From NCBI GenBank assembly GCA_001664005.1, contig CP016093.1, positions 3,835,031 through 3,899,030 of the forward strand: a DNA stretch of 64,000 nt, written 5' to 3'. Under the pieces are notes generated by a model. The model was not told where the DNA came from, searched no databases, and saw only the letters and a program-made list of their open reading frames with translations. The position numbers were made by a program, and so were the translations under genes. Positions 36,108-44,963 of the stretch are shown piece by piece; position 1 is the stretch's first letter, and the number at the start of each line of letters is the position of its first letter. This DNA is from Rhizobiales bacterium NRL2 (GTDB lineage: Bacteria > Pseudomonadota > Alphaproteobacteria > Minwuiales > Minwuiaceae).

Positions 36108-36938
36108 ATGGACGACCGGGAAGCCCGATTCAAGTCTGACCTCGCAGCGCTGCAGTTCTACGTCGACGCCGGCGTGGACGTGGCGATCGAGGCCGAGCCT
36201 CACGACCGCCTGGCCCCGCCGCCCGCGCCGGCGCCGCAGGTCGAGGACGTCCGGCCGGCCCGTGTCGTAACCGCCGGGACGCCGCGGCAGACCCCGGCGT
36301 CGGAGATCGACAGCGACCGCCGGGCGGTGGCCAGTGCGCAGCAGATCGCCCCGGCCTGCGAGACGCTGGAAGACCTCAGGGCCGCGCTGGAGCAATTCGA
36401 GGGACTGGCCATCCGCCAGACCGCGACGCAACTCGTCTTCGCCGACGGCAATCCGGAAGCCGAGATCATGATCATCGGCGAGGCCCCGGGACGCGAGGAG
36501 GACCGGCAGGGCAAGCCCTTCATCGGCGAGGCGGGACGGCTGCTGGACCGGATGCTGGGCGCGATCGGACTGGACCGGGATTCGGTCTACATCACCAACA
36601 CGATTCTGTGGCGCCCGCCCGGTAACCGCAAGCCGAACCCCGCCGAGATCCAGGCCATGCTGCCCTTCCTGAAGCGCCATATCGAACTGGTCCGCCCGAA
36701 GGTCATGGTGCTGGCAGGCGGCACGGCGCTGTCGGCCCTCTATGACGTGGAGGCGCGGATCACCCGCGAACGCGGCAAGTGGCGGGTCTACGAGGCGAGT
36801 TTCGGCCCGGCGCCCGTCCTGCCGATCTTCCATCCCGCCTATCTGCTGCGCAATCCGGCGGCCAAGAAGGAAAGCTGGTCCGATCTGCTGGCCCTGCAGG
36901 CGAAATGCGCGGAACTGGGGATCGCCGGCCTGACGTGA
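36108..36938 (+). CDS. Family 4-type uracil-DNA glycosylase lacking Fe-S cysteines
   Basis: A 276-residue uracil-DNA glycosylase with motif [21 protein letters not shown], the linker [27 protein letters not shown] and the HPAYLLRNP loop with the active-site His. It removes uracil from DNA at deaminated cytosine. In family 4 enzymes four Cys bind an iron-sulfur cluster; here the matching positions are Leu, Trp and Met and only a distant Cys is left (residue 84 region), so no cluster is expected. The first 80 residues are charged and variable. ATG at 36108 or 36099 is possible; I use the first by family position. Confidence 0.9.
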   Translation: MDDREARFKSDLAALQFYVDAGVDVAIEAEPHDRLAPPPAPAPQVEDVRPARVVTAGTPRQTPASEIDSDRRAVASAQQIAPACETLEDLRAALEQFEGLAIRQTATQLVFADGNPEAEIMIIGEAPGREEDRQGKPFIGEAGRLLDRMLGAIGLDRDSVYITNTILWRPPGNRKPNPAEIQAMLPFLKRHIELVRPKVMVLAGGTALSALYDVEARITRERGKWRVYEASFGPAPVLPIFHPAYLLRNPAAKKESWSDLLALQAKCAELGIAGLT

Positions 36939-37070
36939 CCGGTCCTGCCCTCGACGGCCCGAAAACGGCGCGTCATGTTTTCCTGTGGCCAGTGCCCAGC
37001 CGGTCTTGGTAACAATACTGCAACATTGCGCCCGTTCAGGGGGAGGTGCGGCCATCAGGTCCCCGGTTTG

Positions 37071-37760
37071 ATGAAATACAATTCCGGCGGGTTCACCGTA
37101 TTGCTGGAAAGATTCGGGGATGCCGACGCGTTCATTCTCTCCCGATGGGGAGTCCGGATGGCGGTCGCCGGGGGACTGCTGCTCTGGATCGCCGCCATCC
37201 CTGTCCTGGACAGGCTGATCGGCCTCGACGATACGGAGCAGGGCGCGGTCGAGAACCTGCAACTGGTCATCCTGAGCGCGGCGGGCGCGCTCTGGCTGCT
37301 TGCGGCGGCCCGTCCCCGCCCCGAATTTGCAGAAACATTCCGCGCCCTCGCCCTCGGCGTCGCGGCGGCTTGCATCGCCGGACTGGGACGTGAGGTCACC
37401 TGGGGCGAGATCTGGGACTGGCCCGCCGACGCGGTGCTGGCCGCCCATCTGGTCAGCTGGCCTGCCGCCGCCGCCCTGATCCTGGCCGCCTTCTATCGCT
37501 GGCTGTGCCGGGAACCCTCGAGACTGGAAGGGCTTCGCAGGGCGTTTGCCTCGATGGAGTTCGAATTCCTGATCATCGGCGTGGGCTGCTTCCTGGCCGC
37601 GGACCTGCTCTTCGAGAAGGAACTGCTGCAACTCCATCACGACAAGGTGCTCGAGGAGGCGATCGAACTGTTCGCCTATGCGCTCTGGTTGGCCGGCGCC
37701 CTCCATGCCACGCTTCGCGGGCGGAGACGCGGCCGGCGCGGCAGCGCCGCGGCGCGTTAG
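37071..37760 (+). CDS. Unknown multi-pass membrane protein
   Basis: A 229-residue membrane protein that I do not recognise. It has about six hydrophobic segments (starting near residues 27, 60, 87, 118, 158 and 205). A conserved-looking feature is charged residues within or beside helices: RWGVRM, LGREVTWGEIWDW and DLLFEKELLQLHHDKVLEEAIELF. The GREVTWGE and KELLQLHHDKVLEE parts could place ionisable groups near the membrane. It stands alone after the uracil-DNA glycosylase, with a weak RBS. The ATG at 37071 is the best start found. Confidence 0.75.
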   Translation: MKYNSGGFTVLLERFGDADAFILSRWGVRMAVAGGLLLWIAAIPVLDRLIGLDDTEQGAVENLQLVILSAAGALWLLAAARPRPEFAETFRALALGVAAACIAGLGREVTWGEIWDWPADAVLAAHLVSWPAAAALILAAFYRWLCREPSRLEGLRRAFASMEFEFLIIGVGCFLAADLLFEKELLQLHHDKVLEEAIELFAYALWLAGALHATLRGRRRGRRGSAAAR

Positions 37761-37838
37761 CAGGTTTGCGCGGGCTCTCTTGAGCCGGCGGCGCGGACGG
37801 TGCACCATCCCGGACCGGCATCCTGGGGAGGAATGAAG

Positions 37839-38648
37839 ATGACCGATCGCTACGCCGAGTTCAGCACCTTCGAGGTCGACTATCCGGCCGAACGCGTGCT
37901 GCGGCTCACCATCAACAACCCGAAGTCCATGAACTCGCTGGACCAGACGGGCCACAATCACCTGACCTATGTCTGGAACGAGGTCGACAAGGACCCGGAT
38001 ATCTCGGCGGTGATCCTGACCGGCAAGGGCAAGGCGTTCTCGGCGGGCGGCGACTTCAAGATGATCGACGCGATGGTGAAGGACTATCACGCCCGCGTCC
38101 GCTCCTGGAAGGAAGCCAAGGACCTCGTCTACAACATCATCAACTGCGGCAAGCCCATCGTCTCCGCAATCAACGGCGTCGCCGTCGGCGCGGGGCTGGT
38201 GTCGGCGCTGCTGGCCGACATCTCCATCGCGGCGAAGAACGCCAAGATCGTCGACGGCCACACGCGCCTCGGCGTCGCCGCGGGCGACCACGCGGTGATC
38301 AACTGGCCCCTGCTCTGCGGCATGGCCAAGGCCAAGTACCATCTGATGCTGTGCGAGCCGATGACCGGCGAGGAGGCCGAGCGCATGGGTCTCGTCTCCC
38401 TGGCCGTGGAGCCGGAAGAACTGGAGGCCAAGGCGCTGGAAGTGGCGACGCGGCTGGCCAACGGCGCGCCCTCGGCGCTGCGCTTCACCAAGTACGCGCT
38501 GAACAACTGGTACCGGATGGCCGGCCCCTCCTTCGACGCCTCGGTGGCTCTGGAGATGCTGGGCTTCACCTCGCCCGAGGTCGTCGAGGGACTGAATTCC
38601 CACCTGGAGAAGCGCGCACCGGTCTTCGATCCGAAGAGCGACGCCTGA
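37839..38648 (+). CDS. Enoyl-CoA hydratase/isomerase family protein
   Basis: A 269-residue crotonase-fold protein. The oxyanion-hole motifs are [11 protein letters not shown] and [21 protein letters not shown]. At the position of the catalytic glutamates it has [11 protein letters not shown] instead of the usual EV.LGL.PG, so the hydratase Glu pair looks altered and another crotonase-family reaction is possible. Start at 37839 because GGGGAGG is 7 bases away; the ATG at 37833 touches it. It leads a run with a cupin and a MaoC gene. Confidence 0.85.
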   Translation: MTDRYAEFSTFEVDYPAERVLRLTINNPKSMNSLDQTGHNHLTYVWNEVDKDPDISAVILTGKGKAFSAGGDFKMIDAMVKDYHARVRSWKEAKDLVYNIINCGKPIVSAINGVAVGAGLVSALLADISIAAKNAKIVDGHTRLGVAAGDHAVINWPLLCGMAKAKYHLMLCEPMTGEEAERMGLVSLAVEPEELEAKALEVATRLANGAPSALRFTKYALNNWYRMAGPSFDASVALEMLGFTSPEVVEGLNSHLEKRAPVFDPKSDA

Positions 38649-38664
38649 AAAAGGAGAGCACGCG

Positions 38665-38937
38665 ATGGACAGGAATGCATTCGAGGCGGGCCTCGCCCGC
38701 GACGGCTTCGACAATGCCGGGGTCAAGGAAATGCCGCCCGGCTGTCACAACGACGCGCATGCCCACGACTTCGAGGTGCGGGCGCTGGTGCTGGAAGGTC
38801 ATATCAAGGTCGTCTGCGCCGGCGAGACCCGGGAGTGCGGGCCAGGCGACGTGCTGACCATGGCCGCCGGCCGGGAGCATACGGAAGACGTCGGCGCCGA
38901 CGGCCTGAAGTTCATCGTCGGCCGCAAGTACGGCTGA
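38665..38937 (+). CDS. Small cupin-domain protein
   Basis: A 90-residue single-domain cupin. The metal motif one is [22 protein letters not shown] with three histidines and a Glu, and motif two [17 protein letters not shown] supplies the last His. Small cupins bind a divalent metal and act as dioxygenases, isomerases or ligand sensors; the job of this one is unclear. It is in an operon between an enoyl-CoA hydratase-like gene (16-base gap) and a MaoC dehydratase gene. Confidence 0.85.
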   Translation: MDRNAFEAGLARDGFDNAGVKEMPPGCHNDAHAHDFEVRALVLEGHIKVVCAGETRECGPGDVLTMAAGREHTEDVGADGLKFIVGRKYG

Positions 38938-38943
38938 GGGATC

Positions 38944-39390
38944 ATGAAAGGCGCGTTCGAGGATATCGAGGTCGGCGAGGCCCGGGAGACGGCGAGCCGG
39001 ACGGTGACGAAGGCGGAGATCCTCGCCTTCGCCGAGGAGTTCGATCCCCAGATCTTCCACCTGGACGAGGAGGCTGCGAAACAGACCGTCTTCCGCGGTC
39101 TTTGCGCCAGCGGCTGGCACACGGCCTCGCTGATGATGCGGCTGCAGATGGACGCCTGGAAGTCGAACTATTCCATGGGCTCGCCGGGGTTCGACGACCT
39201 GCGCTGGCTGAAGCCGCTCCGCCCCGGCGATACGATCCACGTCCGCGCCACCTGCATCGACAAGACGCCGTCGCGCTCGAAGCCCGACCGGGGCTCCGCC
39301 CGCTGGAAGACCGAGGTGGTCAACCAGAAGGGCGAAGTGGTGCTCGACGCCGAACTGATCGGCATCTACCGCAAGCGCGGCGCCAACTGA
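38944..39390 (+). CDS. MaoC family (R)-specific enoyl-CoA hydratase/dehydratase
   Basis: A 148-residue single hotdog-fold protein. The start has VGEARETASRTVTKAEILAFAEEFDPQIFHLDEEAA, where the Asp-x5-His catalytic pair (DPQIFH) of (R)-hydratases is intact, followed by GLCASGWHTASLMMRL. It hydrates trans-enoyl-CoA to the (R)-hydroxy form. Six bases separate it from the cupin gene. Together with the preceding crotonase-fold protein it suggests a small acyl-CoA pathway. Confidence 0.9.
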   Translation: MKGAFEDIEVGEARETASRTVTKAEILAFAEEFDPQIFHLDEEAAKQTVFRGLCASGWHTASLMMRLQMDAWKSNYSMGSPGFDDLRWLKPLRPGDTIHVRATCIDKTPSRSKPDRGSARWKTEVVNQKGEVVLDAELIGIYRKRGAN

Positions 39391-39459
39391 AACGAGCGTT
39401 TCGCCGCCGCCGGGCAGCCGTTATCATCGCCGGAAACCGGATCAACGCGGGAGGGCGAC

Positions 39460-40137
39460 ATGGGCCAGTGGATCAAGCTTAAGGCCTCGGACGGCCATGA
39501 ATTCGACGCCTGGCGGGCCGCGCCCGCCGGCACGCCGAAAGGCGCGGTCGTGGTGATCCAGGAGATCTTCGGCGTCAACGCGCACATCCGCGACGTCGCC
39601 GAGGGCTACGCGGCGGAAGGCTACCTGGCCATCGCGCCGGCGATCTACGACCGGATCGAGCCCGGCCTGGAATGCGGCTACACGCCCGAGGAAATCGCCA
39701 AGGCCCGCGAATGGCGCGCCGCCTGCGACCTGGACAAGGTGCTGCTGGACATCGAGGCCGCGGTGGACGAGGCGTCGAAGGCGGGCAGGGTCGGCATGGT
39801 CGGCTATTGCTGGGGCGGCTCGCTGGTCTACATCGCCTGCTGCCGGATGGGCGACAAGGTCGCCGCCGGCTCGGGCTATTACGGCGGCCAGATCATGCCG
39901 CACATCACCGAGGAGGTGAAAGCGCCGCTGATCCTGCACTTCGGCGAGAACGACAAGTCGATCCCGGTGCAGGACGTGCGCAACATCGCCGAGTCCCATC
40001 CGGAAGTCGGCGTGCACCTCTACAAGGACACCGGCCACGGCTTCAACTGCGACCACCGCGCCGACTATCACGCCGAGAACGCCCGGGTCGCCAGGGAGCT
40101 GACGCTGAAGCATTTCGCCGAGCACGTCGACGCCTGA
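39460..40137 (+). CDS. Dienelactone hydrolase family protein
   Basis: A 225-residue alpha/beta hydrolase. The nucleophile elbow is MVGYCWGGSLVY with a catalytic Cys, typical of dienelactone hydrolase; the acid is in HFGENDKSIPVQ and the His in KDTGHGFNCD. It opens a lactone such as dienelactone in chloroaromatic degradation or a similar natural lactone. GGAGGGCGAC precedes the ATG. It is 69 bases after the MaoC gene and may share its transcript. Confidence 0.9.
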   Translation: MGQWIKLKASDGHEFDAWRAAPAGTPKGAVVVIQEIFGVNAHIRDVAEGYAAEGYLAIAPAIYDRIEPGLECGYTPEEIAKAREWRAACDLDKVLLDIEAAVDEASKAGRVGMVGYCWGGSLVYIACCRMGDKVAAGSGYYGGQIMPHITEEVKAPLILHFGENDKSIPVQDVRNIAESHPEVGVHLYKDTGHGFNCDHRADYHAENARVARELTLKHFAEHVDA

Positions 40138-40196
40138 CGGCCCCCGCGCCTCGCGTCCATTACGTGTCGGCGGCGACAGACATCCGATCCTGACGT

Positions 40197-41522
40197 GTGC
40201 ACCATTCGGTAACTACGGGGCGGGATGATGCCGTTCGCGGGTCGGGGAACGGCGCGGCGAGGCGCGGATTGTCTGAGCACATACATGCCAGGGAGATGGC
40301 GGCGAACCAGGTGATCTTCCGCGAGGGAGAGGCCGGCGACGACGCCTACATCCTGGAGAGCGGACGGATCGAGATATCCATGGGCGAGGGCGATGCGCAA
40401 CGCGTGATCGCCGTGCTGGAGCCGGGCGAGATCTTCGGCGAAATGGCCCTGATCGCCAACGCCCCGCGTTCGGCCACCGCCACAACGATCGAGCCCTGCA
40501 CATTGCTGGTGCTGCGCCGCAACCGCCTGATGAAGCCGATCGAGACCGCCGATCCGATCATGCGGCTGACCATCCAGATGATGGTGGAGCGGCTCAACGA
40601 CGCCTCCCGCTGGAAAGCCGGCCAGCCGCTGATCAGCCAGGGCAGCGAGGCCCAGCGCCGGGCCTTCGCCGAGGTGCGCGAACTGGCGCTCCGGCGCGTG
40701 CGCACCGAACGCGAGCTGCGCCGCGCCATCGAGAAGGACGAGCTGACGCTCCACTACCAGCCGATCGTCGGGATCGCCGACGGCAGTCTGGCCGGCTACG
40801 AGGCGCTGATGCGCTGGCACCACCCCGAGCAGGGTTTCGTGCCCCCCGCGCGCTTCATCCCCCTGGCCGAGGAAAGCGGCATGGTGGTGCAGATGGGGCG
40901 CTGGGCGCTGGAGCGCGGCCTGCAGGAACACGCCGCGATCGTCGCGGTCTACCGCACCGTCCATCCCGGCCAGCCGCCGCCCTTCATCAGCATCAACGTC
41001 TCCGCCGCCCAGTTGCACGATCTTTCGGAAATCGACCGCTTCGCCGGCATCATCGAGGCCACGGGCGTCGAGCCGGATCAGATCAAGCTGGAGATCACGG
41101 AAAGCCTGATGGCCGACGACCCCGAGCATGCCGCGGAGGCCCTCGGCCGGCTCAAGGATCTCGGCGTCACGCTGGCCATCGACGATTTCGGCACCGGATA
41201 CTCCAGCCTCAGCTATCTCCATCGCTTCCCGCTGGACACGCTGAAGATCGACCGCTCCTTCGTCAGCCGCATGGACCATGACATGGCCAGCCGGCTGCTG
41301 GTGCGCGCGATCGTCGACCTCGCCGCCGATCTCGGCCTGCAGACCGTGGCCGAAGGCGTCGAGACCGAGGCGGAATACGCCGAGCTTGCCGAACTCGGCT
41401 GCGACTTCGGCCAGGGCTATCTCATGGCGCGGCCGTGCCCGGCGTCGGACCTGCGCGGTATGCTGGCGCAAGCGGGGCCGGACTGGCGCGGCTGGGGCAC
41501 GGCTCAGGTTTCCTCGGCATAG
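40197..41522 (+). CDS. Cyclic-nucleotide-binding domain fused to EAL phosphodiesterase
   Basis: A 441-residue two-part signalling protein. Residues 37-115 form a Crp-type cNMP-binding domain (VIFREGEAGDDAYILESG, then FGEMALIANAPRSAT, the phosphate-binding cassette). Residues 172-430 form an EAL domain with all key motifs: HYQPIVGIADG, YEALMRWHHP (E202), INVSAAQL, LEITES, IDDFGTGYSSLSYLH and AEGVET. So the enzyme should split c-di-GMP under control of a cyclic nucleotide. The GTG at 40197 has a poor RBS; a TTG near 40269 would still keep both domains. Its end overlaps the convergent LysR gene by 19 bases. Confidence 0.9.
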   Translation: MHHSVTTGRDDAVRGSGNGAARRGLSEHIHAREMAANQVIFREGEAGDDAYILESGRIEISMGEGDAQRVIAVLEPGEIFGEMALIANAPRSATATTIEPCTLLVLRRNRLMKPIETADPIMRLTIQMMVERLNDASRWKAGQPLISQGSEAQRRAFAEVRELALRRVRTERELRRAIEKDELTLHYQPIVGIADGSLAGYEALMRWHHPEQGFVPPARFIPLAEESGMVVQMGRWALERGLQEHAAIVAVYRTVHPGQPPPFISINVSAAQLHDLSEIDRFAGIIEATGVEPDQIKLEITESLMADDPEHAAEALGRLKDLGVTLAIDDFGTGYSSLSYLHRFPLDTLKIDRSFVSRMDHDMASRLLVRAIVDLAADLGLQTVAEGVETEAEYAELAELGCDFGQGYLMARPCPASDLRGMLAQAGPDWRGWGTAQVSSA

Positions 41523-42397
41523 GCCGCCAGCCCGGCGGCGAGATGATCGATCAGCGCCCGCACGGCCGGGCTGTTGCGCAGCCGCTCGTGCGTCGCCAGC
41601 CAGATCTCCAGCTCCAGGTCCAGCACGCCCGGCAGCACCGGCACGAGCTCGGAGTCGCGGGCGGCCAGCGGCGCCTGGCAGCCACCGATACCGTAGCCCG
41701 CGCGCAGCATGGCGAGCTGGGCGGTCTCGGAATCGGTGCGAAAGGCGAAGGTCTCGGCGGAGACCGGCACGCCCTTCGCCGCCATCAGCTGCAGGATGCG
41801 CGGGTTGCGGTCATAGCCGATCAACCGGTGCCCGGCGATGTCGCCGATGCCGGCCGGCAGGCCATGGCGGGCGATGTAGCTTCGATGCGCGTAGAGCCCC
41901 AGCCGGACCGTCGCCGCACGCCGCGCGACCACTGCGAGCTGTTCGGGGCGCACGGTCCGGACGGCGACGTCCGCCTCCCGCGTCAGCAGGTTCAGCGGCT
42001 CGTTGGTCGAGACCAGTTCGATCTCGATCCCCGGATGGCGCTCGGCGAAGAGGGTAAGCATGGGCGGCAGCACCGCCTCGGCCATCACCGCCGGGGCCGT
42101 CAGCCGTACCGGTCCAGCGATCGCGCTCTCCGAACCGCCCGCCGAGCGTTTCAGCGCCGAGGCGGCGGCGGCCATCGCCTCGGCATTCGGCGCCAGGCGG
42201 AGCGCCAGCGGCGTCGGTCTCATGCCGGCGCGGGACCGCGTGAACAGCGCGCCGCCCAGTTCCGCTTCCAGCGCGTCGATGTGGCGGCCGACGCTGGGCT
42301 GCGACAGCCCCAGCGCCCGCGCCGCGCCAGAGAGCCCGCCTTCCTTCAGGACTGCAAGAAAGCTCTGCAGGTGATTCCAGTCGAATTCCGCTTTCAT
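41504..42397 (-). CDS. LysR family transcriptional regulator
   Basis: A 297-residue LysR regulator with N-terminal HTH (NHLQSFLAVLKEGGLSGAARALGLSQPSVGRHIDALEAE) and an effector-binding C-domain. It is divergent from an NAD(P)-binding epimerase-like gene, the usual arrangement of a regulator and its target. In the 100-base gap TGAAT and ATTCA lie 13 bases apart (42406-42428), a weak candidate dyad. The effector is unknown. Confidence 0.9.
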   Translation of the reverse strand: MKAEFDWNHLQSFLAVLKEGGLSGAARALGLSQPSVGRHIDALEAELGGALFTRSRAGMRPTPLALRLAPNAEAMAAAASALKRSAGGSESAIAGPVRLTAPAVMAEAVLPPMLTLFAERHPGIEIELVSTNEPLNLLTREADVAVRTVRPEQLAVVARRAATVRLGLYAHRSYIARHGLPAGIGDIAGHRLIGYDRNPRILQLMAAKGVPVSAETFAFRTDSETAQLAMLRAGYGIGGCQAPLAARDSELVPVLPGVLDLELEIWLATHERLRNSPAVRALIDHLAAGLAAYAEET

Positions 42398-42497
42398 ACG
42401 AAAATGAATAGATAACTCACGGATTCAGTCAATTTCCATTCGTCATGATCGCGCGCACCTTTCCGTCAGACCTTCGGGAACGCGAAAGGAGCGAGTC

Positions 42498-43484
42498 ATG
42501 ACGAGAACCATCCTGATCATCGGAGCCACCGGCGGCGCGGGCCGCGCCGTGGCGGAAGCCGCCCTCGCCCGCGGCCATGATGTCCGCGCCCTGCAACGCC
42601 GGCCCGAGGCGGCCGAACTCGACCGCCGCATCGAGATCCGCCGGGGCGACGCGATGAACGCCGATGACGTCATCGAGGCCGCCGACGGCGTCGACTACGT
42701 CTTCCATGGCGCCAATCCGCCGGGCTACCGGCACTGGGACAGGCTGGTGGAGCCCATGGCCATGAACGCCGCCATGGCGGCGAAGGCCGCCGGCGCGCGG
42801 CTCCTGGTGCCGGGCAATGTCTACAATTTCGGTCCCGACCAGTTCCCGCTCATCCGCGAGGATGCGCCCCAGAACCCGGTCTCCGCCAAGGGCGCGGTGC
42901 GCAAGGCGATGGAGCAGGCAGTGAAGGCCAGCGGCGCACGGGTGACCATCCTGCATGCGGGCGACTATTTCGGCGCGCAGGCGCCGGCGTCCTGGTTCTC
43001 CAACGTGATGGCGAAGCCCGGGCGCGCGCCCCGGCACATCTACTGGCCCGGCGACCGGACAAGCGGTCACGCCTTTGCGTACCTCCCGGACTATGCGGAG
43101 GCGTTCATGCGCCTGATCGAACAGGAGAACCGCATGGCGCCCGTTGAGGACCTCCACTTTGCCGGCCATTACCTCGACCCGGGCATTCGCCTGGCCGAGA
43201 TTGCGACCCGCGCTGCCGGCCTCGAGTCGCGGAAGATCAAGTCCTTCCCGTGGTGGGCGGTGCGCCTGGCCGCGCCATTCGTGCCGCTGTGCCGGGAACT
43301 CCTCGAAATGCGCTATCTCTGGTTCACCGACGTGCGGCTGGACAACACCCGGCTGGAGGCCCTGATCGGGCCGGAGCCGCGCACCGCGATCGCCGCGGCG
43401 GTCGAGGAAACCATGGGCCGGATGGGCTGCCTTCCGCATGCCGGCACTTGGAGCGGGGCCGAGCCATCCCTATTCTCCGGGTAG
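42498..43484 (+). CDS. NAD(P)-dependent epimerase/dehydratase-like protein
   Basis: A 328-residue Rossmann-fold protein of the extended/atypical SDR type. The nucleotide motif is ILIIGATGGAGRAVAEAALARG. YNFG replaces the classical YxxxK active site, and AVRKAMEQAVKA follows about 35 residues later, so a reductase or binding role is as likely as epimerisation. AAGGAG lies 6 bases before the ATG. It is divergent from the LysR gene, which probably controls it. Confidence 0.82.
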   Translation: MTRTILIIGATGGAGRAVAEAALARGHDVRALQRRPEAAELDRRIEIRRGDAMNADDVIEAADGVDYVFHGANPPGYRHWDRLVEPMAMNAAMAAKAAGARLLVPGNVYNFGPDQFPLIREDAPQNPVSAKGAVRKAMEQAVKASGARVTILHAGDYFGAQAPASWFSNVMAKPGRAPRHIYWPGDRTSGHAFAYLPDYAEAFMRLIEQENRMAPVEDLHFAGHYLDPGIRLAEIATRAAGLESRKIKSFPWWAVRLAAPFVPLCRELLEMRYLWFTDVRLDNTRLEALIGPEPRTAIAAAVEETMGRMGCLPHAGTWSGAEPSLFSG

Positions 43485-43513
43485 CCACCTTCCCGCCTCA
43501 GGAGTTTTTCCGC

Positions 43514-44944
43514 ATGTCCGACCTTTCGCAGACCGACGAGCTGTTCTTCGCCCGCGCCGGGCTCGACCGCGCGAAGACCGAACGGCAGGTATCGGAGGCG
43601 CTGCAGGGGATGGACGACGGCGAGCTGTATCTGGAGTACAGCCAGTCGGAAATGCTGGCCTTCGATGACGGTCGCCTCCGCAACGCCAGCTTCGACACGG
43701 CCCAGGGCTTCGGGTTGCGTTCGGTCGCCGAGGAGGCGCAGGGCTACGCCCATGCCTCCGACCTGTCGGAGGAAGCCATCGGGCGCGCCATCGGGACTGT
43801 GCAGGCCGTGCGCCGCGGCCATTCCGGCTCCATGGCCGACGGCCCTGCCGGCACCAACCGCCTGCTCTACGGCGACGAGAACCCCATCGGCTCGCCCAGC
43901 TTCGCGGAGAAGGTGAAGCTGCTGCAGGAGATCGACGCCTATGCCCGGTCGAAGGACCAGCGCGTGCAGCAGGTCACCTGTTCCCTCGCCGGTTCCTGGA
44001 AGGCGGTGCAGATCATCCGCGCCGACGGCCAGCGCGCCGCCGATATCCGTCCGCTGGTGCGCCTCAACGTCTCCGTCGTCGTCGGCGACGGCGACCGTCA
44101 GGAGACGGGCTCCGCGGGGACAGGCGGCCGGACCGGCTTCGAAGCCTATCTGGACCCGGCCCGCTGGCAGGCGGAAGTCGACGAGGCGCTGCGCCAGGCG
44201 CTGGTCAATCTGGAAAGCGTCGCCGCCCCGGCCGGCGAGCAGACCGTGGTGCTCGGTCCCGGCTGGCCCGGGATCCTGCTGCACGAGGCCATCGGCCACG
44301 GCCTGGAAGGCGACTTCAACCGCAAGAAGAGCTCGGTCTTCTCCGGCCTGATGGGCCAGCGCGTTGCCGCGCCCGGCGTGACGGTGGTCGACGACGGCAC
44401 CATCGAGGACCGCCGCGGCTCGCTCACCATCGACGACGAGGGCACGCCGTCCAGCCGCACGGTGCTGATCGAGGACGGCATCCTGACCGGCTACATGCAG
44501 GACCGCATGAACGCCCGGCTGATGGGCATGAAACCCACCGGCAACGGCCGGCGCGAGAGCTTCGCCCACATGCCCATGCCGCGCATGACCAACACGGTGA
44601 TGCTGAACGGCGACCGCGATGCGGAGGAAATCCTGCGCAGCGTGAAAAAGGGCGTCTACGCCACCAGCTTCGGCGGCGGCCAGGTCGACATCGTCTCCGG
44701 CAAGTTCGTCTTCACCTGCACGGAGGCCTACGAGATCGAAGACGGCCGCATCGGCCGGCCGATCAAGGGCGCCACGCTGATCGGTTCGGGCGAGGAAGTG
44801 CTGAAGAAAGTCGCCATGATCGGCAACGACATGGCACTCGATCCCGGCATCGGCACCTGCGGCAAGGCCGGCCAAGGCGTGCCGGTCGGCGTCGGCCAGC
44901 CGACCCTGCGCATCGACGGCCTGACCGTCGGCGGCACGGGCTGA
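43514..44944 (+). CDS. tldD: Metalloprotease TldD
   Basis: A 476-residue peptidase of the TldD/PmbA family. The HExxxH zinc motif is HEAIGHGLEGD, and the partner block is CTEAYEIEDGRIGRPIKGATLIGSG. TldD with TldE makes a heterodimeric metalloprotease involved in processing of modified peptides and toxin-antitoxin turnover. No tldE gene is present in this window. AGGAG lies 9 bases upstream of the ATG. Confidence 0.95.
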   Translation: MSDLSQTDELFFARAGLDRAKTERQVSEALQGMDDGELYLEYSQSEMLAFDDGRLRNASFDTAQGFGLRSVAEEAQGYAHASDLSEEAIGRAIGTVQAVRRGHSGSMADGPAGTNRLLYGDENPIGSPSFAEKVKLLQEIDAYARSKDQRVQQVTCSLAGSWKAVQIIRADGQRAADIRPLVRLNVSVVVGDGDRQETGSAGTGGRTGFEAYLDPARWQAEVDEALRQALVNLESVAAPAGEQTVVLGPGWPGILLHEAIGHGLEGDFNRKKSSVFSGLMGQRVAAPGVTVVDDGTIEDRRGSLTIDDEGTPSSRTVLIEDGILTGYMQDRMNARLMGMKPTGNGRRESFAHMPMPRMTNTVMLNGDRDAEEILRSVKKGVYATSFGGGQVDIVSGKFVFTCTEAYEIEDGRIGRPIKGATLIGSGEEVLKKVAMIGNDMALDPGIGTCGKAGQGVPVGVGQPTLRIDGLTVGGTG

Positions 44945-44963
44945 ACCGGGGCGGCGGCGCCTC

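Noticed and set aside
36057-38726. An 889-codon frame opposite the uracil-DNA glycosylase, membrane protein and hydratase
   Set aside because: It spans three well-supported plus-strand genes and has no recognisable domain.
42406-42428. TGAAT-N13-ATTCA between the LysR and epimerase genes as a LysR operator
   Set aside because: The arms are only 5 bases and AT-rich in an AT-rich gap, so chance is likely; it is noted but not listed as a feature.
43514-44944. TldD as part of a TldD/TldE toxin or bacteriocin-processing cluster
   Set aside because: No precursor peptide, toxin or tldE lies nearby; tldD alone is a normal housekeeping gene in Proteobacteria.
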